Below, piece after piece: positions 42,067 through 50,184 of a stretch of DNA of 64,000 nucleotides; position 1 is the first letter of the stretch, and each line of letters begins with the position of its first letter. This DNA is from Pseudomonas putida (lineage in GTDB: Bacteria; Pseudomonadota; Gammaproteobacteria; Pseudomonadales; Pseudomonadaceae), in the NCBI RefSeq assembly GCF_001976065.1, contig NZ_MNAH01000001.1:1035952-1099951 (forward strand), in the 5' to 3' direction. The notes under the pieces were generated by a model. That model was given only the letters and a program-made list of their open reading frames with translations. It was not told the DNA's origin and made no database searches. A program made the position numbers and the translations under genes.

Positions 42067-42397
42067 GGGTGGAACCTCATTGTTGTTTTTGTTGTGGAGT
42101 CGAGCCGTCCCATCGCACGGGGTACGCTGTAGATGGCTGCTGGCGAATAAGATAACAAAGATAACTAAAAAATGAACTGTCCCTTTAAAATCGAGAAAAA
42201 TAGCAAATAAGGCTTATAAATCAGCCAGTAAGATGTAGATCATGTGTATTGGCGAAAAATAGATAATAATATTAATGTTCGATTATCGGTCATTCACCAT
42301 TGACAGGGGTCATTGGCTGTTTCCATTCTCTGTCCGCGAAGCCGGTTGCACTGCGCTCCTCCGGCAGCACAAACAACAATAAAAATGGAAATCGAAC
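42067..42397. promoter_or_regulatory. AT-rich divergent promoter region between transporter and porin genes
   Basis: The 331 bases without a gene are markedly AT-rich (for example 42170-42290). This is typical of a regulated divergent promoter for the hcnK-like transporter and the OprD porin. I see several TTGACA-like and TAATAT-like hexamers but cannot choose one pair. Confidence 0.45.
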
Positions 42398-43720
42398 ATG
42401 CCAAATCTCCCCACGCACGACGTTGCGACGGCGTCAGCCACCTGTGTGCCCGGTATCAACCGAGGGTTGGTCCTGGCGCTGCTCGGATTGAGCGTTCTAC
42501 CCACCCAGCTTCGAGCCGCAGGTTTTATCGAAGACAGCCATGGCACCTTGACCCTGCGTAATTACTACCTGGACCGCCAATACAAGGACGATGGGGCCAA
42601 GACCGCCGCGCAGGAGTGGGCCCAGGGTTTCATCATGAACATGGAGTCGGGGTTTACCGAAGGACCGCTGGGTTTTGGGCTGGACGTTCGCGGGCTGCTG
42701 GGGGTCAAGCTCGACTCCGCGCCGGATCGCAGCGGCACCGAGTTGTTGCCGGTGTCGGCCAGCGACAATCGGGCGGCGGATGAGTACTCGCGCCTGGCCC
42801 CGACCGCCAAGCTGCGTTTTGCCCAGACCACGGTGAAGTCCGGGGATGTGTCGATCTTCCTGCCGTTTGCTTTTGCCAGCCCTTCGCGACTGCTGCCACA
42901 AACCTTTCGCGGTACCACCCTCAGCTCCAGGGACTTCGACGGCCTGACGCTGAACACCGGGTATATCGATCGCATCGACAAGCGTAATTCCACCAACTAT
43001 GAGTCGATGACCATCGCTTCGCCCAACCGGCGATTCAACGCCACTGCCACGACCTCGCACATGGCCTATCTGGGGGGCGATTATCAGGTCAGCAAGACGC
43101 TGAGCCTACGTGCTTACCACGCCGAAGTGACCGACTTGTACCAACAGGACACGTTTGCGTTGCTGCATGACCTGCCGCTGGGCGCAGGGGTATTGACCAG
43201 CGATCTGCGCAGTTTTTTCAGTCGCGAGGATGGCAGCGCCAAGGGTGGTGAAGTGGATAATCGCAACGTCTCGGGGTTGTTCAGCTACCGTTACGGCGGA
43301 CACAAGCTGGGCATCGGCTACATGCATTCCAGTGGCGACTCGGCGACTCCCTATATCTCCGGGACAGAGTTGATGGGGATGAGTGAGCTGACCATGGCTT
43401 CGGACTTTCTCAACGCCAGGGAGCGCACCTGGCAGGCCATCTACGACTATGACTTTGTCGCGTCCGGAGTGCCCGGGCTGAGGGGCCGGTTGCGTTATTT
43501 GCGCGGTGACAATATCGAGCTCAAAGCCTTCAACGCCGAGGACCGCAAGGAGCGCGAGTTCCAGATGGAGCTGGGCTACGTGGTGCAGAGCGGTCCGCTG
43601 AAGAATGTCGCGCTGGTGGCGCGCAAGGCGATTTACCGCAACGATTTCCCGAGCGGCGCGGCATTTCGCGATGAAAACCAGACCCGCTTCCTGGTGACCT
43701 ACACCTTGCCAATCTGGTAA
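42398..43720 (+). CDS. OprD-family outer-membrane porin
   Basis: The 440-residue precursor has a long Sec signal ending near PTQLRAAGFIEDS, then the OprD start (DSHGTLTLRNYYLDRQYKDD) and a beta-barrel pattern with an aromatic end (RFLVTYTLPIW). Specific members take up aromatic acids; in P. putida a porin of this family lies beside the ferulate genes. It should let hydroxycinnamates cross the outer membrane before HcnK-type import. It converges on the MarR gene. Confidence 0.9.
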   Translation: MPNLPTHDVATASATCVPGINRGLVLALLGLSVLPTQLRAAGFIEDSHGTLTLRNYYLDRQYKDDGAKTAAQEWAQGFIMNMESGFTEGPLGFGLDVRGLLGVKLDSAPDRSGTELLPVSASDNRAADEYSRLAPTAKLRFAQTTVKSGDVSIFLPFAFASPSRLLPQTFRGTTLSSRDFDGLTLNTGYIDRIDKRNSTNYESMTIASPNRRFNATATTSHMAYLGGDYQVSKTLSLRAYHAEVTDLYQQDTFALLHDLPLGAGVLTSDLRSFFSREDGSAKGGEVDNRNVSGLFSYRYGGHKLGIGYMHSSGDSATPYISGTELMGMSELTMASDFLNARERTWQAIYDYDFVASGVPGLRGRLRYLRGDNIELKAFNAEDRKEREFQMELGYVVQSGPLKNVALVARKAIYRNDFPSGAAFRDENQTRFLVTYTLPIW

Positions 43721-43747
43721 CCCCAGGGCCCTGAAGGCTTCTCACCG

Positions 43748-43768
43748 GCACGTCCCTTTGGGGCGTGC
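43748..43768. terminator. Possible bidirectional terminator hairpin
   Basis: The 9-bp stem GCACGTCCC / GGGGCGTGC (one T-G pair) with a TTT loop lies between the convergent porin and MarR genes. No long T tract follows, so the terminator call is tentative. Confidence 0.45.
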
Positions 43769-43769
43769 G

Positions 43770-44258
43770 TTACTCCTGATAAATCTTCTTCAGCAGTCGC
43801 AGCAGCTCTTCGCGTTCCTGATTGTCCAGGGCCGCGGTGGCGTCCAGGTCGCTTTGCGCGGCGATCTGATTCAGTTCCTTGAGCAGGGTCTCGCCGGTCT
43901 TGCTGAGGAAGATCCCATAAGAGCGCTTGTCCGGCTTGCAACGCACGCGCACTGCCAGCGCACGGCTTTCCAGTTTGTTGAGCAGCGGCACCACTTGGGG
44001 CGGCTCGATGGTCAGTGCACGGGCCAGATCGGCCTGCATCAGGCCCGGGTTCTGATTGATGATCGCCAGCGCGGAGAATTGAGCGGGCCGCAGATCGTGG
44101 GCAGATAGGCGACTGATCAGGTTCTGGAACAGCTTGAGTTGTGCGCGGCGCATGGCGTAGCCGATCAGGTCGTTCAACGCCGAATCGAGTGGTGCCTGCA
44201 TCTCGGCGTTGGTCGAGGGTGCCTCGATCGACTCGGCGAGGGGGGAGGGCTTGGCCAT
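43770..44258 (-). CDS. ferR: MarR-family repressor of the hydroxycinnamate operon (FerR/HcaR-like)
   Basis: The 162-residue protein has a MarR winged helix: LRPAQFSALAIINQNPGLMQADLARALTIEPPQVVPLLNKLE, followed by a wing with VRCKPDKRSYGIFLSKTG. Regulators of this type repress ech-vdh-fcs genes and are released by hydroxycinnamoyl-CoA thioesters. The gene is divergent from ech with a 213-base spacer that holds a dyad TAGTTA-N7-TAACTA. AGGA precedes the ATG. Assignment to FerR is by gene order. Confidence 0.87.
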   Translation of the reverse strand: MAKPSPLAESIEAPSTNAEMQAPLDSALNDLIGYAMRRAQLKLFQNLISRLSAHDLRPAQFSALAIINQNPGLMQADLARALTIEPPQVVPLLNKLESRALAVRVRCKPDKRSYGIFLSKTGETLLKELNQIAAQSDLDATAALDNQEREELLRLLKKIYQE

Positions 44259-44398
44259 TGCAGGTGAGTCCTGAAGGATTGGAGGTTAACAAGGCTATCT
44301 ATTTTGCCGGCGTTGACCGGTGATTGCTATGGCCAATATCCGTTGGCGTTTCGGACAGGGGAGCTTTCAGTGTGTTGAAAACTGGTTAATTTTATTAA

Positions 44399-44432
44399 TA
44401 GTTAATTGACATAACTAATTTGCCGGTTTAAT
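44399..44432 (+). promoter_or_regulatory. Probable MarR operator overlapping the ech promoter
   Basis: The dyad TAGTTA (44399-44404), 7 bases, TAACTA (44412-44417) overlaps TTGACA at 44406-44411 and precedes TTTAAT at 44427-44432 (15-base spacing, short). A repressor bound to the dyad would cover the -35 element. The sites are seen; the function is inferred from MarR operator style. Confidence 0.55.
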
Positions 44433-44471
44433 TTCCAGTCATCTTCAAACCAAGAACAAGAGAGCATCGTC

Positions 44472-45302
44472 ATGAGCAATTACGAAGGGCGCTGGACAAC
44501 GGTCAAAGTGGAAATCGAAGAAGGCATCGCGTGGGTCATCCTCAACCGCCCGGAAAAACGCAACGCCATGAGCCCGACCCTGAACCGCGAGATGATCGAT
44601 GTCCTGGAAACCCTCGAGCAGGACCCGGCTGCTGGTGTACTGGTGCTGACCGGCGCTGGCGAAGCCTGGACCGCGGGCATGGATCTCAAGGAGTACTTCC
44701 GCGAAGTGGACGCTGGCCCGGAGATCCTCCAGGAAAAAATCCGCCGCGAAGCCTCGCAATGGCAGTGGAAGCTGTTGCGCATGTACGCCAAGCCGACCAT
44801 TGCCATGGTCAATGGCTGGTGCTTCGGCGGCGGCTTCAGCCCCCTGGTGGCCTGCGACCTGGCGATCTGCGCCGACGAGGCGACCTTCGGTCTTTCGGAA
44901 ATCAACTGGGGCATCCCGCCGGGCAACCTGGTGAGCAAGGCCATGGCCGACACCGTGGGCCATCGCCAGTCGCTGTACTACATCATGACCGGCAAGACCT
45001 TCGGCGGGCAGAAAGCCGCCGAGATGGGCCTGGTCAATGAAAGCGTACCGCTGGCGCAACTGCGTGAAGTCACTGTGGAGCTGGCGCGTAACCTGCTGGA
45101 GAAAAACCCGGTGGTGCTGCGTGCGGCCAAGCATGGTTTCAAACGTTGCCGCGAACTGACCTGGGAGCAGAACGAGGATTACCTGTACGCCAAGCTCGAT
45201 CAGTCACGCCTGCTGGACACCGAAGGCGGCCGTGAGCAGGGCATGAAACAATTCCTCGACGACAAGAGCATCAAGCCGGGCCTGCAAGCATACAAACGCT
45301 GA
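44472..45302 (+). CDS. ech: p-Hydroxycinnamoyl-CoA hydratase/lyase (feruloyl-CoA to vanillin)
   Basis: The 276-residue crotonase-family enzyme hydrates feruloyl-CoA and cleaves it to vanillin and acetyl-CoA. It is the same length as the characterised P. fluorescens HCHL, and the key residues fall at the same numbers: Tyr75 (KEYF), Ser123 (GGFSPL), Glu143 (LSEINWG) and Tyr239 (YLYAKLD). It is the first gene of the ech-vdh-fcs-aat-acd operon. AGAGCATCGTC precedes the ATG. Confidence 0.96.
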   Translation: MSNYEGRWTTVKVEIEEGIAWVILNRPEKRNAMSPTLNREMIDVLETLEQDPAAGVLVLTGAGEAWTAGMDLKEYFREVDAGPEILQEKIRREASQWQWKLLRMYAKPTIAMVNGWCFGGGFSPLVACDLAICADEATFGLSEINWGIPPGNLVSKAMADTVGHRQSLYYIMTGKTFGGQKAAEMGLVNESVPLAQLREVTVELARNLLEKNPVVLRAAKHGFKRCRELTWEQNEDYLYAKLDQSRLLDTEGGREQGMKQFLDDKSIKPGLQAYKR

Positions 45303-45422
45303 GGTGCCTCGCACGCAGCCGGGCGCATGCCGCTACTGACGGATGTGCCCTGGTGCTGCGGTTACATCGCTGCCTACCTTGTTCCACTGTATTCCCGACA
45401 AAGACTATAAAGAGGAATCACC

Positions 45423-46871
45423 ATGCTGGACGTGCCCCTGCTGATTGGCGGCCAGTCGTGCCCCGCCCGCGACGGTCGAACCTTCGAACGCCGTAACCCG
45501 GTGACCGGCGAGTTGGTGTCGCGGGTTGCCGCCGCCACCCTGGAAGATGCCGACGCCGCGGTAGCCGCTGCGCAGAAGGCGTTTCCCGAGTGGGCCGCCC
45601 TGGCACCCAATGAACGCCGAACCCGTTTGCTCAAGGCGGCCGAGCAATTGCAGGCGCGCAGTGCCGAGTTCATCGAGGCGGCTGGCGAGACCGGCGCCAT
45701 GGCCAACTGGTACGCTTTCAACGTGCGGCTGGCGGCCAATATGCTGCGTGAAGCAGCGTCGATGACCACGCAGATCAATGGCGAAGTTATCCCCTCGGAT
45801 GTGCCAGGCAGTTTCGCCATGGCCCTGCGCCAACCCTGCGGCGTCGTGTTGGGCATTGCGCCATGGAACGCGCCGGTGATTCTCGCCACCCGCGCTATCG
45901 CCATGCCATTGGCCTGCGGCAACACTGTCGTGCTCAAGGCATCTGAGCTAAGCCCTGCGGTGCATCGCTTGATCGGTCAGGTATTGCAGGACGCTGGCCT
46001 GGGTGATGGCGTGGTCAATGTCGTCAGCAACGCGCCAGCGGATGCCGCGGCGATTGTCGAGCGGTTGATCGCCAACCCGGCGGTGCGACGGGTCAATTTC
46101 ACGGGCTCCACGCATGTTGGACGCATTGTCGGCGAACTCTGCGCGCGCCACCTCAAACCGGCCTTGCTGGAACTGGGCGGCAAGGCACCGTTGCTGGTGC
46201 TCGACGATGCCGACCTGGATGCTGCGGTGGAGGCGGCCGCCTTTGGCGCCTATTTCAATCAAGGGCAGATCTGCATGTCCACCGAGCGCCTGATCGTCGA
46301 TGCCAAGGTCGCCGATGCCTTTATCGACAAGTTGGCGGCCAAGGTCGCCACCCTGCGCGCGGGTGACCCTGCGGATGCGCAATCGGTGCTCGGTTCGCTG
46401 GTGGACGCCAGCGCCGGCACGCGCATCAGGGGTTTGATCGATGATGCCCTGGCCAAGGGCGCGCGCCTGGTGGTCGGCGGGCAACTGGACGGCAGCATTT
46501 TGCAGCCGACCTTGCTCGACGGCGTCAACGCGAGCATGCGCCTGTACCGCGAGGAATCCTTCGGGCCGGTGGCCGTGTTGCTGCGCGGCGAGGGAGATGA
46601 AGCGCTGCTGCAGCTGGCCAACGACTCCGAGTTTGGATTGTCGGCGGCGATTTTCAGTCGCGATACCGGGCGTGCCCTGACCTTGGCCCAACGGGTCGAG
46701 TCGGGCATCTGCCACATCAACGGCCCGACCGTGCACGACGAGGCGCAAATGCCCTTTGGCGGGGTAAAGTCCAGCGGCTACGGAAGTTTCGGTGGCAAGG
46801 CATCTATCGAGCATTTCACCCAGTTGCGTTGGGTTACCTTGCAGAACGGACCGCGGCACTACCCGATCTGA
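45423..46871 (+). CDS. vdh: Vanillin dehydrogenase
   Basis: The 482-residue aldehyde dehydrogenase has PWNAPVILATRAIAMPLACGN, the catalytic Glu in LELGGKAPLLVL (residue 250) and the nucleophilic Cys in GQICMSTERL (residue 284). It oxidises vanillin or 4-hydroxybenzaldehyde to vanillate or 4-hydroxybenzoate with NAD. The gene follows ech by 120 bases, with AGAGGAATC before the ATG. The family is certain; substrate specificity is by context, which is strong. Confidence 0.93.
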   Translation: MLDVPLLIGGQSCPARDGRTFERRNPVTGELVSRVAAATLEDADAAVAAAQKAFPEWAALAPNERRTRLLKAAEQLQARSAEFIEAAGETGAMANWYAFNVRLAANMLREAASMTTQINGEVIPSDVPGSFAMALRQPCGVVLGIAPWNAPVILATRAIAMPLACGNTVVLKASELSPAVHRLIGQVLQDAGLGDGVVNVVSNAPADAAAIVERLIANPAVRRVNFTGSTHVGRIVGELCARHLKPALLELGGKAPLLVLDDADLDAAVEAAAFGAYFNQGQICMSTERLIVDAKVADAFIDKLAAKVATLRAGDPADAQSVLGSLVDASAGTRIRGLIDDALAKGARLVVGGQLDGSILQPTLLDGVNASMRLYREESFGPVAVLLRGEGDEALLQLANDSEFGLSAAIFSRDTGRALTLAQRVESGICHINGPTVHDEAQMPFGGVKSSGYGSFGGKASIEHFTQLRWVTLQNGPRHYPI

Positions 46872-47019
46872 ACAGGCGGGCATCGACTTCCCAACAAGTC
46901 AATTGCCCGCGTGCAAGGCCGAAATAACAATAACAAGGCTGCAGCCAACGGCTGCCACGCTATCGCTGAGTCATCTGTGTATGGCTTGGTTCTAGCGTGC
47001 CTCGACGGAGTACAAGCAC

Positions 47020-48903
47020 TTGAGTTCCGAATTCAGTTTGCAATCCCATGTCCAGGCCGGCGCACCGCGCTATCGCCAGGTGTCCATCGGTTGTGCGGCG
47101 GTCGAGGTGACCGAGCAGCAGGGCGAACTGCACATGCGCTCCCTGGAACCGTTGGCCGAGATGCCCGGGCGGTTGCTCGACCGCCTGGTGCATTGGGCCC
47201 AGGTTCGGCCAGAGCAGACGTTCATCGCAGCCCGCCAGGACGACGGGGAATGGCGTCGGGTGAGCTACGCACAAATGCTCGACAGTGTTCGTTCAATCGC
47301 CCAATGCCTGCTGGGCTACGGTCTGTCGGCAGACAAGCCGCTGGTGTTGCTTTCGGGTAATGACATCGAGCATTTGCAGGTCGCGCTGGGTGCCATGTAT
47401 GCGGGCATTCCCTACTGTCCGGTGTCGCCGGCCTATTCGCTGCTGTCCCAGGATTTTTCCAAGCTGCGCCACGTGTGCGACCTGCTGCAACCAGGCCTGG
47501 TTTTCGTCAGTGACGCGCCAGCGTACCAGCGCGCCATCGACGCCGTGCTGCCGGCCGATACGCCACTGATTACCGTCCGGGGCCAGGTCGAAGGTCGTCG
47601 CCATGCGAACTTTGCCAGCCTGCTTGAGCAACCGGGCGGTGCCGAAGCTGAAGCCGCGTTTGCCGCCACCGGCCCGGACAGCATCGCCAAGTTTCTATTC
47701 ACCTCCGGCTCGACCCGGTTGCCCAAGGCGGTGATCACCACCCAACGCATGCTCTGCGCCAACCAGCAGATGTTGTTGCAGACTTTTCCAGTGTTCGGTG
47801 AAGAACCTCCGGTGCTGGTGGACTGGCTGCCGTGGAACCACACGTTCGGCGGCAGCCACAACCTTGGCATCGTGCTTTACAACGGCGGCAGTTTTTACCT
47901 GGATGACGGCAAGCCTACAGCGCAGGGATTTGCCCAGACCCTGCGCAACCTCAAGGAGGTCTCTCCCACCGCCTACCTGACCGTGCCCAAGGGCTGGGAA
48001 GAACTGGTGTCGGCCCTGGAACAGGACGCGGAGCTCCGGGAGTGCTTTTTCAAGCGCGTCAGCCTGTTTTTCTTCGCCGCCGCCGGGTTGTCGCAAAGCG
48101 TCTGGGATCGCCTGGACCGGGTCGCCGAACAACACTGTGGCGAACGCATTCGGATGATGGCCGGGCTGGGCATGACCGAGGCCGCGCCATCCTGTACCTT
48201 TACCACCGGGCCCTTGTCCATGGCCGGTTACATCGGCTTGCCGGCCCCGGGTTGCGAGGTTCGGCTGGTACCGAAGGACGGCAAGCTGGAAGGGCGCTTT
48301 CGTGGGCCGCATATCATGCCGGGTTACTGGCGGTCACCGCAGCAGACCGCCGAGGTGTTCGACGAGCAAGGCTTTTACTGTTCCGGTGATGCACTCAAGC
48401 TTGCCAACCCGCACGACCCGCAACTGGGGCTGATGTTCGATGGGCGCATCGCCGAAGACTTCAAGCTGTCTTCCGGGGTGTTCGTCAGTGTCGGCCCTCT
48501 GCGCAATCGTGCGGTTCTGGAAGGCTCGCCCTATGTCCAGGACCTGGTAGTGACGGCGCCGGATCGTGAATGCCTTGGCGCACTGGTATTCCCGCGGATG
48601 CACGAATGTCGCCGCCTGGCGGGGCTCGCGGGAAGTGCCAGCGATGCCCAGGTGCTTGCCAGCGCGCCGGTGCGCGAGTGGTTCGCCAACTGGCTGCAGC
48701 GGCTCAATCGCGACGCCAGCGGCAATGCCAGTCGTCTGGAGTGGATCGCGTTGCTCGACGAGCCCGCGTCCATCGATCGGGGTGAAATCACCGACAAAGG
48801 CTCGATCAACCAGCGCGCGGTCTTGCAATGGCGTGCAGCCCAGGTCGAGGCGATGTATCGCGGTGAAGACCACTCGATCCTGCGCGCAGGGCCACGGTCT
48901 TGA
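47020..48903 (+). CDS. fcs: Feruloyl-CoA synthetase
   Basis: The 627-residue ANL-superfamily ligase has the P-loop KFLFTSGSTRLPKAVITTQRM, the A5 region MMAGLGMTEAAPSCTFT and SGDALKLANPHDP in place of the usual TGD motif. These are characteristics of Fcs. It activates ferulate, coumarate and caffeate to CoA thioesters for Ech. The start is an unusual TTG at 47020, 9 bases after GGAG; no ATG nearby fits the homology. It lies 148 bases after vdh in the operon, and its stop overlaps the next start. Confidence 0.93.
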   Translation: MSSEFSLQSHVQAGAPRYRQVSIGCAAVEVTEQQGELHMRSLEPLAEMPGRLLDRLVHWAQVRPEQTFIAARQDDGEWRRVSYAQMLDSVRSIAQCLLGYGLSADKPLVLLSGNDIEHLQVALGAMYAGIPYCPVSPAYSLLSQDFSKLRHVCDLLQPGLVFVSDAPAYQRAIDAVLPADTPLITVRGQVEGRRHANFASLLEQPGGAEAEAAFAATGPDSIAKFLFTSGSTRLPKAVITTQRMLCANQQMLLQTFPVFGEEPPVLVDWLPWNHTFGGSHNLGIVLYNGGSFYLDDGKPTAQGFAQTLRNLKEVSPTAYLTVPKGWEELVSALEQDAELRECFFKRVSLFFFAAAGLSQSVWDRLDRVAEQHCGERIRMMAGLGMTEAAPSCTFTTGPLSMAGYIGLPAPGCEVRLVPKDGKLEGRFRGPHIMPGYWRSPQQTAEVFDEQGFYCSGDALKLANPHDPQLGLMFDGRIAEDFKLSSGVFVSVGPLRNRAVLEGSPYVQDLVVTAPDRECLGALVFPRMHECRRLAGLAGSASDAQVLASAPVREWFANWLQRLNRDASGNASRLEWIALLDEPASIDRGEITDKGSINQRAVLQWRAAQVEAMYRGEDHSILRAGPRS

Positions 48904-50141
48904 GCTGCCCGGGGCAATATTCGTCATTCACGGATGTGGCGATTCTTGATGCGGTGCGAACGCCTTGGGTCGACATCGGTGGCGCACTGGCCCAGGTATC
49001 GCCCATTGACCTGGGCATCAAGGTCGGTCGCGAAGTATTGGCCCGTACCGGGCTCGATCCGCGGGCCGTGGATACGGTGCTGGCCGGCTCCATGGCCCAG
49101 GCCAGCTTCGACGCCTACATGCTGCCACGCCATATCGGCCTCTACAGCGGTGTGCCACAACAGGTGCCGGCCTTGGCTGTGCAGCGCATTTGCGCGACCG
49201 GCTTCGAGCTGTTGCGCCAGGCCGGCGAGCAGCTTCAAGGGGGCGCGCAACTGGCCCTGTGTGTGGGCGCCGAATCCATGTCGCGCAACCCGATTGCCGC
49301 TTACACCCACCGGGGCGGGTTTCGCCTCGGGGCGCCGGTGGACTTCAAGGATTTCCTGTGGGAAGCGCTGTACGACCCGGCGCCGGGACTGGACATGATC
49401 GCCACGGCGGAAAATCTCGCCAAGCGTCACGGCCTGAGCCGCGAGGCGGTAGACAGCTATGCCCTCGACAGTCACCAACGGGCACTGCACGCACAGACCA
49501 GCGGCTGGTTCAGCGATGAAATCGTCCCGGTGGATAATGCGGTGTTTGAACTGCAAGGCTATCAGCCTCGGGGAATTGCCCTGCCGCGTCGATGTGAGCC
49601 GGTCACCCAGGATAGCCATCCCCGGCCGACCGATTTACCCGCGCTGGCCAGGCTGCAGGCGATTCACGCCGAAGGGGTGCAAACCGCCGGCAATAGCTGT
49701 GCGGTGGTGGACGGCGCGGCGGCGGCACTGGTCGGCCGAGCTTCGCTGAGTACGCGTCCGGTACTGGCGCATCTGCTGGCGACGGCGGTGGTCGGGGTGG
49801 CGCCGGAGTTCATGGGCATCGGTCCGGTTCCGGCAATCCGGTTGTTACTGCAACGCAGTGGGCTGGACCAGGACGATGTCGCCCTGTTCGAAGTCAACGA
49901 GGCGCAGGGCGCGCAGGTGCTGGCGGTGGCTCAGGCGCTGGAGCTGGATAACGACCGCCTGAACCGTCGTGGTGGTTCTATCGCGCTGGGGCATCCATTG
50001 GCAGCCACCGGCTTGCGTTTGGTGCTGACCTTGGCGCGGCAATTGCGCGAGCAACATAAGCGCTACGGTATCGCCGCCGCCTGTGTCGGCGGCGGGCAGG
50101 GCATGGCCGTGCTGATCGAAAACCCGGATTTTCGCGGCTGA
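48900..50141 (+). CDS. aat: Thiolase-family acetyl-CoA acyltransferase of the ferulate operon
   Basis: The 413-residue protein has the thiolase nucleophile segment VQRICATGFELLRQAG (Cys about residue 97), NEAQGAQVLAVA and GGSIALGHPLAATGLRL, and the C-terminal CVGGGQGMAVLIE with the second catalytic Cys. NEAQG replaces the usual NEAFA, a variation seen at this loop in divergent members. The start is a TTG overlapping the fcs stop by four bases; translation is probably coupled. In P. putida the equivalent gene supports a proposed beta-oxidation route for ferulate, which may be little used beside Ech. Confidence 0.86.
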   Translation: MSCPGQYSSFTDVAILDAVRTPWVDIGGALAQVSPIDLGIKVGREVLARTGLDPRAVDTVLAGSMAQASFDAYMLPRHIGLYSGVPQQVPALAVQRICATGFELLRQAGEQLQGGAQLALCVGAESMSRNPIAAYTHRGGFRLGAPVDFKDFLWEALYDPAPGLDMIATAENLAKRHGLSREAVDSYALDSHQRALHAQTSGWFSDEIVPVDNAVFELQGYQPRGIALPRRCEPVTQDSHPRPTDLPALARLQAIHAEGVQTAGNSCAVVDGAAAALVGRASLSTRPVLAHLLATAVVGVAPEFMGIGPVPAIRLLLQRSGLDQDDVALFEVNEAQGAQVLAVAQALELDNDRLNRRGGSIALGHPLAATGLRLVLTLARQLREQHKRYGIAAACVGGGQGMAVLIENPDFRG

Positions 50142-50184
50142 ATCGTTGCGGTGTTTTTTCTTTTTGAACAACACGAGGTTGGCC

